The notes below the pieces were generated by a model. That model did no database searches. It saw nothing but the letters and a program-made list of their open reading frames with translations, and was not told where the DNA came from. Of a DNA stretch of 5,670 bases, positions 1 through 5,670 are shown piece after piece. The position numbers were made by a program, and so were the translations under genes. Position 1 is the stretch's first letter; every line of letters starts with the position of its first letter. The stretch is from Kiritimatiellia bacterium (GTDB lineage: Bacteria; Verrucomicrobiota; Kiritimatiellia; RFP12; UBA1067), in contig JAQWAM010000116.1 in the NCBI GenBank assembly GCA_028707675.1, forward strand, positions 1 through 5,670. Reading direction: 5' to 3'.

Positions 1-290
1 AAGGCCAGCATGGCGACGCGCGTGGAGCGGCAGCGGTCCACCAGCCATTCCGCCATCACGGCCGGCACCCGCGAGAGCAGGAACATCTCGGCAAGGATCA
101 GTGTGCCGAAGAAGAGCCCCATGACATTCCAATTGATCTTCTCCAGAAAAGCCTCGCGCCATGTCAGCGAGGTGGTCAGAATCAGCAGCAGCCCGCCCGC
201 GCAGGCGGTCCACGAGCGGCGGTTCGGCAGGGCTACAAACAGGACGTAGCAGACAAAAAAAACGGCGAGACTGATCCAGGCAGAGGTCAT
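1..290 (-). CDS. ArsB/SLC13-type ion permease, N-terminal part (runs off the left edge)
   Basis: The minus strand from the ATG at 290-288 stays open for 96 codons to the window edge. The protein is very hydrophobic, with likely membrane segments at about residues 4-22, 27-42 and 54-72. The stretch INWNVMGLFFGTLILAEMF followed by SRVPAVMAEWLVDR (about residues 52-86) looks like the early part of the ArsB/NhaD/SLC13 anion and ion transporter superfamily, where a conserved NW-GLF-G segment precedes the first cytoplasmic helix. The inferred role is inner-membrane transport of an anion or carboxylate; the substrate cannot be read from this fragment. No strong ribosome binding site precedes the ATG: only a weak GAG lies 10 bases upstream. 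An in-frame TTG five codons earlier (305-303) would add MSNLF and is an alternative start. The large exported enzyme gene lies upstream on the same strand, beyond a 371-base repeat-bearing gap, so a shared transcript is uncertain. Confidence is high for a real membrane protein and moderate for the family. Confidence 0.8.
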   Translation of the reverse strand, partial: MTSAWISLAVFFVCYVLFVALPNRRSWTACAGGLLLILTTSLTWREAFLEKINWNVMGLFFGTLILAEMFLLSRVPAVMAEWLVDRCRSTRVAMLA

Positions 291-321
291 AAAGAGATTA
301 CTCAAAAAAAGTAGTTTTTGT

Positions 322-397
322 AACTGCTCTGGTACTCAGGAGTCAGAATTCAGAATGACTCCTGAGTACCAGAGTATTAATCCTAAAAAGAGCAGTT
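322..397. repeat. Nested inverted repeat: perfect 19-bp hairpin plus a competing outer 9-bp pair
   Basis: Bases 327-345 and 356-374 are perfect 19-bp inverted copies around a 10-base loop, which gives a strong hairpin. In addition AACTGCTCT at 322-330 is the exact reverse complement of AGAGCAGTT at 389-397. The two pairings share 327-330, so they are partly exclusive, as in a structure that can switch. On the minus strand, the transcription direction of both flanking genes, the hairpin is followed by a T-rich stretch (T7 at 310-304) about 16 bases past the stem. It could therefore act as an imperfect terminator for the large enzyme or as a leader structure for the permease. It could equally be a small mobile or repetitive element. 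The repeat is certain; its role is not. Confidence 0.8.
334..356 (+). repeat. Degenerate heptamer repeats (consensus ANTCAGR) inside the hairpin
   Basis: Three consecutive heptamers ACTCAGG (334-340), AGTCAGA (341-347) and ATTCAGA (348-354) fit one consensus. Read in another register, TCAGAAT occurs twice in tandem at 343-349 and 350-356. Short tandem heptamers of this type are known as STRR sequences in cyanobacteria; the resemblance here is from memory. Three copies is few, so chance cannot be fully excluded. Confidence 0.5.
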
Positions 398-415
398 GAT
401 TTCGATACCGATACT
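398..415 (+). repeat. Three degenerate hexamers GATTTC-GATACC-GATACT
   Basis: Three back-to-back hexamers starting with GAT lie 19 bases before the GC-rich element at 435-547; CGATAC occurs twice in tandem at 403-414. They may be a remnant of a simple-sequence tract flanking the repeat. Nothing indicates a function. Confidence 0.4.
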
Positions 416-434
416 CCGCAAGCCTGGCGAACGG

Positions 435-547
435 ATTTGGAGTGCGGCGGCAAGCGGTATTCCGCGCGACGCCGCTTTGGCGCGGACAGGCCGGAAAGCG
501 GTGCCGCGACCCGCGCACAGCGCGGCTCTTGTCACCGCACTCCAAAT
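435..547. repeat. 113-bp GC-rich element with 13-bp terminal inverted repeats (REP/MITE-like)
   Basis: ATTTGGAGTGCGG at 435-447 is the exact reverse complement of CCGCACTCCAAAT at 535-547. Between them lie several small GC palindromes: GCGG/CCGC at 454-457 and 462-465, CGCC/GGCG at 470-473 and 479-482, GCGG-TG-CCGC at 498-507, and CCGCGC-ACA-GCGCGG at 511-525. The whole unit could fold into a long stem with side hairpins. It is much richer in GC than the spacer around it and has no coding signal. Elements with GGAGTGCGG-type ends are, as I recall, dispersed in many copies in verrucomicrobial-type genomes, but copy number cannot be judged from one window. It is best called a non-autonomous interspersed repeat. 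No clear target-site duplication is visible. Confidence 0.7.
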
Positions 548-661
548 TGCGTCTTGCACCAAACAGGTGCGGCGCACGTTTCGAAAAGAACCAATGTTTA
601 CGGGCCTTTGCCAGATTCATGCTCGTTTAACTGCCGCTTATAGGTTAATGGGGTGTTTAAC

Positions 662-3600
662 TCAAGGTGCGAGGCGCAGGTCGCCCCAAGCGCCCCAGTC
701 GCCGCTGCTGTCGTTTTTATCGCCGGTGTCGGTGACGAGCAGCAGATTTACCGGCTGTCCGGCCCAAGGCGTCAGGTCAGCGGAAAATTCGCGCCATTCG
801 TGAACCGCGACATGCGCTTGCGCGACTTCCGCGCGTTTGCCGTCGGCATTCTCGACGAGCACTTTAAAGGTTATGCCGTCGCCGGCCGCGCTGCCGTCGC
901 GTTTGCCGACGTAACCGCGCAGGCGCAGCGGCCGCTCAGGCAGGTCGAGGCGGTAGCGGGCAAAGGCGTATCCCGCGCCTCCCTTGTATGGCGGGTGCAT
1001 GAACAATCCGCGCGTCTTTCGGACGCCGCCGCAGTCGGACGGATCGGTAGATACGATGGCGCCGGTCGCGGCGTCGAGCGGCTGTTCGGGCTGACCGCGC
1101 GGCGCCATGCCGCGCGCGAACCATTCAGGCAGGCGTGTTATGTTCTTTGCGGGGGCGACGGGAGGGGGCTCGGGAGCGGGACGGGCGATTGTGAAATCAA
1201 TCCAGCCCTGCTCCAGCGCGTACCAGAGACGGTCGCCGGGTTTGGCGTCGGCCGGGATAGTCAGGTTGTGCTCCTGTCTGCCTTTGACCGTCACCTGTTC
1301 GCCGGGCCGCACAGTGTCGCGCCCGCAGGTCAAAAGGATCGGAGGCGGCCGCGGGATGCGGCGCAGGCAATATGAGAACGCGCCCTTGACCGGCCGGACG
1401 TAGCTGAGGCCGCGCGCGTAACGCACTTCGGCCACGCCGATCACGGCATTGGTCTTGTCAAGCGCCACGGCCTCTCCGACGGTGAAGGGGAAGCCGGCCT
1501 CGGCAGTCTTGTGCAGCAGCACCTCCACCATGTCGTTGGTGATGACGCGGCAGATTGCCGCGCCGGCGCTGGCGCCCTCCTCGAAACGCGTGAACACGCC
1601 GCGTCCGTCGACGTAGGTGTAATCGGGCGAGACCGACAGATCCGCGCGGCGTCCGTTCACATCGCCGCTGAATACCCGCACGGCGCCGTCCGCGCCGCGT
1701 CCCCAGTAGCCGTTCGGCGGCAGGTCCAGATCGTGGCCGGCGACGTTCAGGCGCATGCGTTCGGTCATGCTGCCGTTGGCGGCGGTGACTGTGCCGTCGG
1801 CATAGCGGGTCAGTATCTGCGAACTTTTGTACGCCCCGTTGGCCAAGGCGGCGGAGGTGTCGTAGGAGGTCCCGTCAGAGCCGATATAGCGGATGGTGTC
1901 GGCGGAGGCTTGCGTGTACAGGCCGGCGATGGCCTGGATCATGTAATAGCTGCGCAGCTCCCCGTCGCGCCCGTGCAGCAGGAAGCCCGGATGGCCGAAA
2001 GCTACAGTCGCGGCCAGGAAGCGGTCTTTCGCGGTGTCGGGATCCGGCGGCTCGCTCTTGCCGGGGTAGAACATGTTTGGGCTGCCCATGCCGAAATTGC
2101 AGCAGAGGTCATGCATACGGCGCAGGTCGAAATCCGCCAGCCAGGGGTTTTCGGCGATGCGGTAATGCTGATCCTGCGCGTAATTGCCGTCGGTCAGGCC
2201 GCAATAGCTGAAGTGGTTGTTGCCTTCCGAATAGACCGGCCCGTTCCAGGCGGCTTTCTGCAGCAGCATGATTTCGCCGTAGGAGTAGAAGACCGCGGCA
2301 AAGGCGCCGGCGCCCGGAACGCGGGCGTCGTAATCCACGCGGCTCCAGGGCGTCACGGCGGTATGCACGTCGCAATAGGCTGTGCTGAAGCCGAATTTTT
2401 TCTGGATGACAGGAGCGAGCCGCTCGCAGAATTCTACCGCGCGCGCCGGTTTCGGCGCGTAGCAGCGCGTCCAGGCGGTCTGTAACTGGTTGTCGCGTGT
2501 GCGGGAAATCAGGTCGATGTTCCAAAAGGCGTTGACCGGCGCGAAATCGGTGTAGTTGTTGTAGGGGCCGTAGACGAAGCCGAGTTCGTCCTGCATTATG
2601 CGCGCGTATTTTCTTTGGCCTTCGTCGCCGCCTTTTGCGGGCGCGGGATCGGTGCGGAAGGTGAAGCTCTCGTTATTGTCGCGCCAGCCGGTCTCGTGGT
2701 CGGTGACCACGATTTTGCGCATGCCCCAGCGGTGCGCTTCGCGCCAGTAGGCGGCGTCGCGGTCGCGGTCGCCGGCGCCGTGGGCGCGCCAGACGCGCGT
2801 GCCGGTGACATGCCGCCATGGGGAGGGCGGGTTGGGGATGTTGGGCAGGACATCCTCGAAGCGGGGGGAAAGGGTCAGGACAAAGCGCTCGAAGCAGGGG
2901 TTGCGCCGTCCGTCGGTCTTGGGCTCATAACGCGTGCCGCCGTTGCTGGCCAGCGAGCCGTCAAACATCATGCCGCCGCTGAAAGGCTCGGAGGCGTTGG
3001 ATTGCGTCCAGTCGACATGCGCCATGAGAAACAGCGGATTGCTCTCCGTGCCGGAGACGATCGCCGCCGGTCTTTCAAAACCTCGGCCATAGGTGTAATA
3101 CGGAAGGGTGACGGGGCGCGGACGCGCGAGGCCGCTTACGGAACCGAAGCGAACCTCATGGATATGCCCGCCGTCGGCCCGGATGTCCGTTACCAGCGAC
3201 TTGCCGATCAGCCGGAATCGTAGTTTCACTCTTGAACTTCTGTCCCCGTGAGCCAGATGTCCGCTGTACACGACACTTTTGCCGTCCGTGGCAACCTCGA
3301 TCTCTTCTTTATCGGCGCGCGACGGCTTGCCGTTATCAACGGCGAAGTAGAGCCCGCCGCCGATTCCGGGCCGGAACCAGTCGCCGCTGTCGGCCCAGCG
3401 CATCGCCAGATCGTCCCAGTTGCCGGCTTTGGAAGGCAGGCGGATTTCAAGGTGTCCGTCCTCGCCTTCGCGTATAAGCAGATAACGGCCGCCGCTGGTT
3501 TTCGCGACTCGCGAGATCGAAGGGAAGGGGTCGTGCGGTATGACGGTCAGCGGCGTGTTCGGGAAGGGCAATTGTCCGGGGCCGGTGTTGGCGCCGGGAT

Positions 3601-4252
3601 CACATTCGGAAAAAACGGTCACGCCGCGCCGGGGGCGGGGGGCGAAGGTCAGAGGCGGAAAGCTCTCGGTGAAGACCGCCATACTGTTGAAATAGATGAC
3701 GCGGTCTTCGGTGTTGCGTCCGTTGGTGACGGTGATCGACACTAGCGATCCGCCGTTGGCTACGCGCGCGGCGGTGGCGGGGTCGAGGCGGCGGTGGCAG
3801 AGGAACCACTCCCTGTGATGGATGCGGGCGAGATTGACTTGGAAGGGCTTGTTGTCATGATCGGCGAAATTCAGGGTGATGCTCACTGGCGGCGTCGCGG
3901 GGTCGGGCGCGTAGCTGTGGTTGTTGCCGTAGATCCAGCAGGTGACCGCGTCGAAAGAGCCGACGATCTTGACCGGTTCAGGAGGCAGCAGGGTCACGGC
4001 CGGGTTCTTTCCGGTGGCCCGGTAGGTCAGTTTGGCGACCGCGTCGCCGAACAGCAGCACGTCCTGCGACCTTTCGAAGCGGGCTTGGGCGTCCTTGGTC
4101 TCGACGCGCCAGCCGTCGGCGCCGGTGAAGGCGACGAGCGGCGGGTGGTCGTCACTGTCGCGCCCGGCGTTAACCATCTCGTAAGGGCGCACGCCTTGTG
4201 CAAAGCTGATTGCAGCTAATGAAAAGCAGGCTGCTGCCGCAAAAAATCGCAT
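662..4252 (-). CDS. Exported multidomain glycoside hydrolase-like protein (GH101-like layout, family uncertain)
   Basis: This 1196-residue protein starts at the ATG 4252-4250. That ATG has AGAGG five bases upstream and gives a clean signal peptide: MRFF, a hydrophobic core at 5-17, and cleavage after SFA18. A longer GTG-started frame from 4333 would bury the signal peptide behind 27 residues and is rejected. The inferred order of parts is a beta-rich, possibly galactose-binding-like region (about 40-200); a region resembling a mutarotase-type sandwich (about 250-465); a TIM-barrel-like segment (about 480-790); a beta-rich region (about 800-1020); a Pro-rich linker (1024-1036); and an NPCBM-like module (about 1040-1196) ending in DWGAWGDLRL. 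Acidic motifs in the barrel are VVTDHE (D518), AYCDVHT (D628), RVDYDAR (D640, D642) and VYSEG (E676); D628 and E676 are the best candidates for nucleophile and acid/base. GH101 enzymes, which release O-glycans, share this kind of layout, but GH129-like or unclassified families fit too. The substrate is unknown. The protein probably acts in the periplasm or outside the cell. The frame is intact. Confidence 0.85.
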   Translation of the reverse strand: MRFFAAAACFSLAAISFAQGVRPYEMVNAGRDSDDHPPLVAFTGADGWRVETKDAQARFERSQDVLLFGDAVAKLTYRATGKNPAVTLLPPEPVKIVGSFDAVTCWIYGNNHSYAPDPATPPVSITLNFADHDNKPFQVNLARIHHREWFLCHRRLDPATAARVANGGSLVSITVTNGRNTEDRVIYFNSMAVFTESFPPLTFAPRPRRGVTVFSECDPGANTGPGQLPFPNTPLTVIPHDPFPSISRVAKTSGGRYLLIREGEDGHLEIRLPSKAGNWDDLAMRWADSGDWFRPGIGGGLYFAVDNGKPSRADKEEIEVATDGKSVVYSGHLAHGDRSSRVKLRFRLIGKSLVTDIRADGGHIHEVRFGSVSGLARPRPVTLPYYTYGRGFERPAAIVSGTESNPLFLMAHVDWTQSNASEPFSGGMMFDGSLASNGGTRYEPKTDGRRNPCFERFVLTLSPRFEDVLPNIPNPPSPWRHVTGTRVWRAHGAGDRDRDAAYWREAHRWGMRKIVVTDHETGWRDNNESFTFRTDPAPAKGGDEGQRKYARIMQDELGFVYGPYNNYTDFAPVNAFWNIDLISRTRDNQLQTAWTRCYAPKPARAVEFCERLAPVIQKKFGFSTAYCDVHTAVTPWSRVDYDARVPGAGAFAAVFYSYGEIMLLQKAAWNGPVYSEGNNHFSYCGLTDGNYAQDQHYRIAENPWLADFDLRRMHDLCCNFGMGSPNMFYPGKSEPPDPDTAKDRFLAATVAFGHPGFLLHGRDGELRSYYMIQAIAGLYTQASADTIRYIGSDGTSYDTSAALANGAYKSSQILTRYADGTVTAANGSMTERMRLNVAGHDLDLPPNGYWGRGADGAVRVFSGDVNGRRADLSVSPDYTYVDGRGVFTRFEEGASAGAAICRVITNDMVEVLLHKTAEAGFPFTVGEAVALDKTNAVIGVAEVRYARGLSYVRPVKGAFSYCLRRIPRPPPILLTCGRDTVRPGEQVTVKGRQEHNLTIPADAKPGDRLWYALEQGWIDFTIARPAPEPPPVAPAKNITRLPEWFARGMAPRGQPEQPLDAATGAIVSTDPSDCGGVRKTRGLFMHPPYKGGAGYAFARYRLDLPERPLRLRGYVGKRDGSAAGDGITFKVLVENADGKRAEVAQAHVAVHEWREFSADLTPWAGQPVNLLLVTDTGDKNDSSGDWGAWGDLRLAP

Positions 4253-4257
4253 GTTAA

Positions 4258-4262
4258 CCTCT
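4258..4262 (-). promoter_or_regulatory. Ribosome binding site of the large exported enzyme (decides its start)
   Basis: On the minus strand AGAGG is followed by five bases (TTAAC) and then the ATG at 4252-4250. This is the only good Shine-Dalgarno match near the start, and it picks the ATG that opens directly with the signal peptide. Confidence 0.7.
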
Positions 4263-4306
4263 ATCCATTTGCGAACACCAAAGGAAATATGCCAGTAGTC
4301 GCATAA

Positions 4307-4335
4307 ACCATACTGAATAGTTGTTGCCTGCACAA
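4307..4335 (-). promoter_or_regulatory. Weak candidate promoter for the large exported enzyme
   Basis: On the minus strand TTGTGC (4335-4330) and TATGGT (4312-4307) are separated by 17 bases, correct for a housekeeping sigma factor. Each is an incomplete match: three of six at -35 and four of six at -10. Transcription would start near 4300, leaving a leader of about 48 bases. No better pair was found by eye. Confidence 0.25.
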
Positions 4336-4426
4336 GCCGTTACGGCAGTGGTGTAGTTTTCAAGACGTCCCGGTTACCCGTTTAGCGGCAGGCAAAAGTT
4401 TGTAACGTTATGGTGAGGTTGTTGTG

Positions 4427-4432
4427 TATAAT
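4427..4432 (+). promoter_or_regulatory. Perfect TATAAT -10 box for the exported hydrolase
   Basis: TATAAT lies 22 bases before the ATG at 4455, implying a start near 4439 and a leader of only about 16 bases. No good -35 box is at the right distance: TTGTAA (4400-4405) would need a 21-base spacer. The palindrome TAACGTTA (4403-4410) overlaps the place where the -35 box is expected, so an activator or repressor may set the activity of this promoter. Confidence 0.55.
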
Positions 4433-4440
4433 TAAACAAT

Positions 4441-4447
4441 AAAGGAG
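4441..4447 (+). promoter_or_regulatory. Strong ribosome binding site (AAAGGAG) of the exported hydrolase
   Basis: AAAGGAG is followed by seven bases and then the ATG at 4455-4457, near-ideal spacing. A GTG at 4452 directly precedes the ATG in frame, but the spacing favours the ATG. Confidence 0.8.
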
Positions 4448-4454
4448 ATTGGTG

Positions 4455-5670
4455 ATGTTGTGTAAAATCTGGATGTCGGGGCTGGTTGTTGTTGCTCTCG
4501 CATTGGGTCAAGAGCCCCCTGACGGTGTCATAGGAGTGAGTGTGCCTTCCGGCAAGAGTTATAACGGGAAGGCTTTCGAATACGAGAAGAAGTTCCGCGA
4601 GCGCAACCACAGGCACATGATCTATGACATACGTTATCCTTCGCCGGTGGTGTCGCCGCATGAGGCCAACAACACCGTGCCAGCCGAGCTTTATGTGCCG
4701 ATCGGGATCAAGGCGGGGCAGCGCTTACCGGCGGTGGTCTGCCTGCACATAATCCATGACAATTTCGACCTTGAACGTCTGCTCTGCACACGGCTGGCGC
4801 AGCGGGGCGTGATCGCCCTTTTCTTCAAGCAGCCGTATTATTCTGAGCGCGGCGGCAAGGTCGGCAAATCCATGGCTATCAGTTCCCCGGAAGTTTTTGT
4901 GGAGGGGCTCGACCAGGGGCTGGAGGACGCGCGGCGGGCGGTCGATATACTTAACGCGATGGAAACGGTCGATCCAGAGCACATCGGCATCACCGGCATC
5001 AGCAGGGGGGCGGTGCAGGCGGCCAGCGTGTGCGGGCGCGAGCCGCGCGTCAGCAAGGCGTTCCTGACTTTGGGCGGCTGCGATATACGGCATGTGATCA
5101 TGACCGCGCACGAGACGCGGCGCATCCGGGCTTTCATTCAGGGGCTGTCTGAAGAGTCGCGGGCGCGGGTGTGGGAGATCATCGAGCGCAACGATCCGAT
5201 CATGGCCAAGGACGCGTTGAGGAAACTGGCGCAGAAAGGCGGATTGCGCATGGTCTGCGCCGCCGAGGACGAGGTGATACCGCCAGAGTGCGGACGCAAG
5301 CTGGCCGAGGCGGCGGGTTTCGCCGACGGGGTGACATGGCTGGAGGGCATGGGCCACTACTCCGCCATGGCGGGCTTTCCGAGCATCATGACCGACATCG
5401 TCTCGTTTTTCGGCGCCGACGTGCCTGCGGCGTGGCAGCCGCCCGCCAACAACGGCGAGAAGAGCGCGTTCGAGCTGTTAGGCGGCTTTTTGTCGGGTCT
5501 TTCATCATTCATGGGCGGCGAGCCGCGCGCCGACACGGCGCACATGGTGGGAGTGCGCGCTGATGTCAAGGCCGGCGGCAAGAGATACAAAGGCGCGTTC
5601 GATCTGGTGCGCGGCGGCGAGGGCCGTTTCAAGCTGACCGGCGACTTCCCGGAGATAGGAAAGGCAGGCT
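4455..5670 (+). CDS. Exported alpha/beta hydrolase, probable carbohydrate esterase, with unrecognised C-terminal region (runs off the right edge)
   Basis: The frame is open for 405 codons to the window end. Residues 1-18 form a signal peptide (K4, hydrophobic core 9-17, likely cleavage after ALG18), so the enzyme is exported or may be membrane-anchored. Residues about 75-320 show an alpha/beta hydrolase fold: strand LPAVVCLH (91-98), strand ALFFKQPYY (121-129), nucleophile elbow GISRG (181-185, Ser183), then likely Asp272 in AAEDEVIPP and His301 in GMGHYSAM. The triad order Ser-Asp-His is normal. The oxyanion-side segment reads HIIHDN rather than the HGGG-like loop common in esterases. The fold resembles dienelactone hydrolase and acetyl-xylan-esterase-like enzymes; the likely reaction is hydrolysis of an ester on a glycan, but the substrate is not shown. 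Residues 331-405 lie beyond the usual end of the fold and are not recognised. The gene is divergent from the large glycosidase-like gene. Confidence is high for the fold and low for the substrate. Confidence 0.85.
   Translation, partial: MLCKIWMSGLVVVALALGQEPPDGVIGVSVPSGKSYNGKAFEYEKKFRERNHRHMIYDIRYPSPVVSPHEANNTVPAELYVPIGIKAGQRLPAVVCLHIIHDNFDLERLLCTRLAQRGVIALFFKQPYYSERGGKVGKSMAISSPEVFVEGLDQGLEDARRAVDILNAMETVDPEHIGITGISRGAVQAASVCGREPRVSKAFLTLGGCDIRHVIMTAHETRRIRAFIQGLSEESRARVWEIIERNDPIMAKDALRKLAQKGGLRMVCAAEDEVIPPECGRKLAEAAGFADGVTWLEGMGHYSAMAGFPSIMTDIVSFFGADVPAAWQPPANNGEKSAFELLGGFLSGLSSFMGGEPRADTAHMVGVRADVKAGGKRYKGAFDLVRGGEGRFKLTGDFPEIGKAG

Larger units (their letters stand above)
291..661. other. 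Intergenic spacer with repeats, no convincing gene
   Basis: These 371 bases separate the permease start from the stop of the large exported enzyme. The open frames crossing the spacer on both strands are low-complexity, Arg/Ala/Pro-rich translations of the GC-rich repeat at 435-547, and I see no ribosome binding site in front of any of them. The spacer divides into an AT-rich part (291-400) with an inverted repeat, a GC-rich element (435-547), and a tail (548-661) holding a small 5-bp hairpin (556-560 with 566-570) without a T tract. No clean terminator directly follows the stop codon at 662. Confidence 0.75.
4253..4454. promoter_or_regulatory. Divergent intergenic control region between the two exported enzyme genes
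   Basis: The 202 bases between the two divergent start codons are richer in AT than the genes. They hold the plus promoter (-10 at 4427-4432), a weak minus promoter candidate, and several related short motifs. GTTAC appears at 4339-4343 inside the imperfect palindrome GCCG-TTA-CGGC (4336-4346), again at 4373-4377, and in reverse inside the perfect palindrome TAACGTTA (4403-4410). TTGCCTG (4324-4330) and CAGGCAA (4389-4395) form an inverted pair. Shared regulation of both genes is plausible, but no known operator is recognised. Confidence 0.5.

Noticed and set aside
556..570. GCACC-AAACA-GGTGC hairpin as a terminator of the large gene
   Set aside because: The stem is only 5 bp and no T run follows on the minus strand, so termination here is not supported.
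625..661. GTTTAAC direct repeat (625-631, 655-661) and a small GTTAA/TTAAC hairpin next to the stop codon
   Set aside because: They are too short to separate from chance in AT-rich DNA, and there is no T tract to make the hairpin a terminator.
336..803. Open frames on both strands across the 435-547 repeat, such as the 94- and 135-codon ones
   Set aside because: They translate the GC-rich inverted-repeat element, have no ribosome binding site, and one extends into the 3' end of the large gene on the opposite strand. They are typical false calls from interspersed repeats.
1511..2485. A 324-codon open frame on the plus strand inside the large enzyme gene
   Set aside because: It is antisense to a frame with a signal peptide and recognisable domains. 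Its translation is Val/Gly/Ala-rich without a coherent fold, as expected from GC-rich third positions on the opposite strand. The plus-strand frames at 653-1375, 2615-3223, 3248-3745 and 3794-4219 are rejected for the same reason.
4374..4661. A 95-codon minus-strand frame over the promoter region and start of the hydrolase
   Set aside because: It overlaps the promoter, ribosome binding site and signal peptide of the plus-strand gene and has no coherent protein features.
4725..5632. Minus-strand frames of 70-210 codons and a 130-codon plus-strand frame (5171-5563) within the hydrolase gene
   Set aside because: The hydrolase frame has an ordered Ser-Asp-His triad across this region. The others are shadows in GC-rich DNA.
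1..5670. CRISPR array, tRNA, riboswitch or transposase gene
   Set aside because: No regularly spaced repeats, cloverleaf, known aptamer core or transposase motifs were seen on either strand.

Overview
The window holds three protein genes: two are cut by the window edges and the central one is complete. It is GC-rich with GC-rich third codon positions. Large secreted glycan-active proteins sit beside small AT-rich intergenic spacers, and one spacer carries a GC-rich interspersed repeat. From memory, the style of the central protein and the repeat resembles the PVC group (Kiritimatiellota, Lentisphaerota or Verrucomicrobiota). That placement is an inference from style, not a computed assignment.

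Layout. Bases 1-290 (minus) are the N-terminal 96 codons of a polytopic membrane protein that looks like an ArsB/SLC13-type ion permease. Bases 291-661 contain no convincing gene. They hold a perfect 19-bp inverted repeat that competes with an outer 9-bp pair, three degenerate GAT-starting hexamers, and a 113-bp GC-rich element bounded by 13-bp terminal inverted repeats. Bases 662-4252 (minus) encode a 1196-residue exported protein. Its order of parts is a beta-rich N-terminal region, a probable sugar-mutarotase-like sandwich, a TIM-barrel-like segment with acidic motifs, a beta-rich region, a proline-rich linker and an NPCBM-like C-terminal module. This layout recalls GH101-type endo-alpha-N-acetylgalactosaminidases, but the family is not certain. 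Bases 4253-4454 are a divergent intergenic region with a perfect TATAAT box and good ribosome binding sites facing each way. Bases 4455-5670 (plus) encode the first 405 residues of an exported alpha/beta hydrolase with a GISRG nucleophile elbow, followed by an unrecognised C-terminal region that runs off the window.

How they may work together. The two divergent genes both encode exported putative carbohydrate-active enzymes, one glycosidase-like and one esterase-like, and share a 202-bp control region. They could act on the same decorated glycan, the esterase removing acyl groups and the large enzyme cleaving glycosidic bonds. The permease lies downstream of the large gene on the same strand but beyond a 371-bp repeat-bearing gap, so co-transcription is doubtful and its link to the other two is unproven.

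There are no tRNA or rRNA genes, CRISPR arrays, transposase genes or phage genes that I can recognise. The least explained items are the repeat-bearing spacer at 322-547, the unassigned family of the large enzyme, and the C-terminal extension of the hydrolase.
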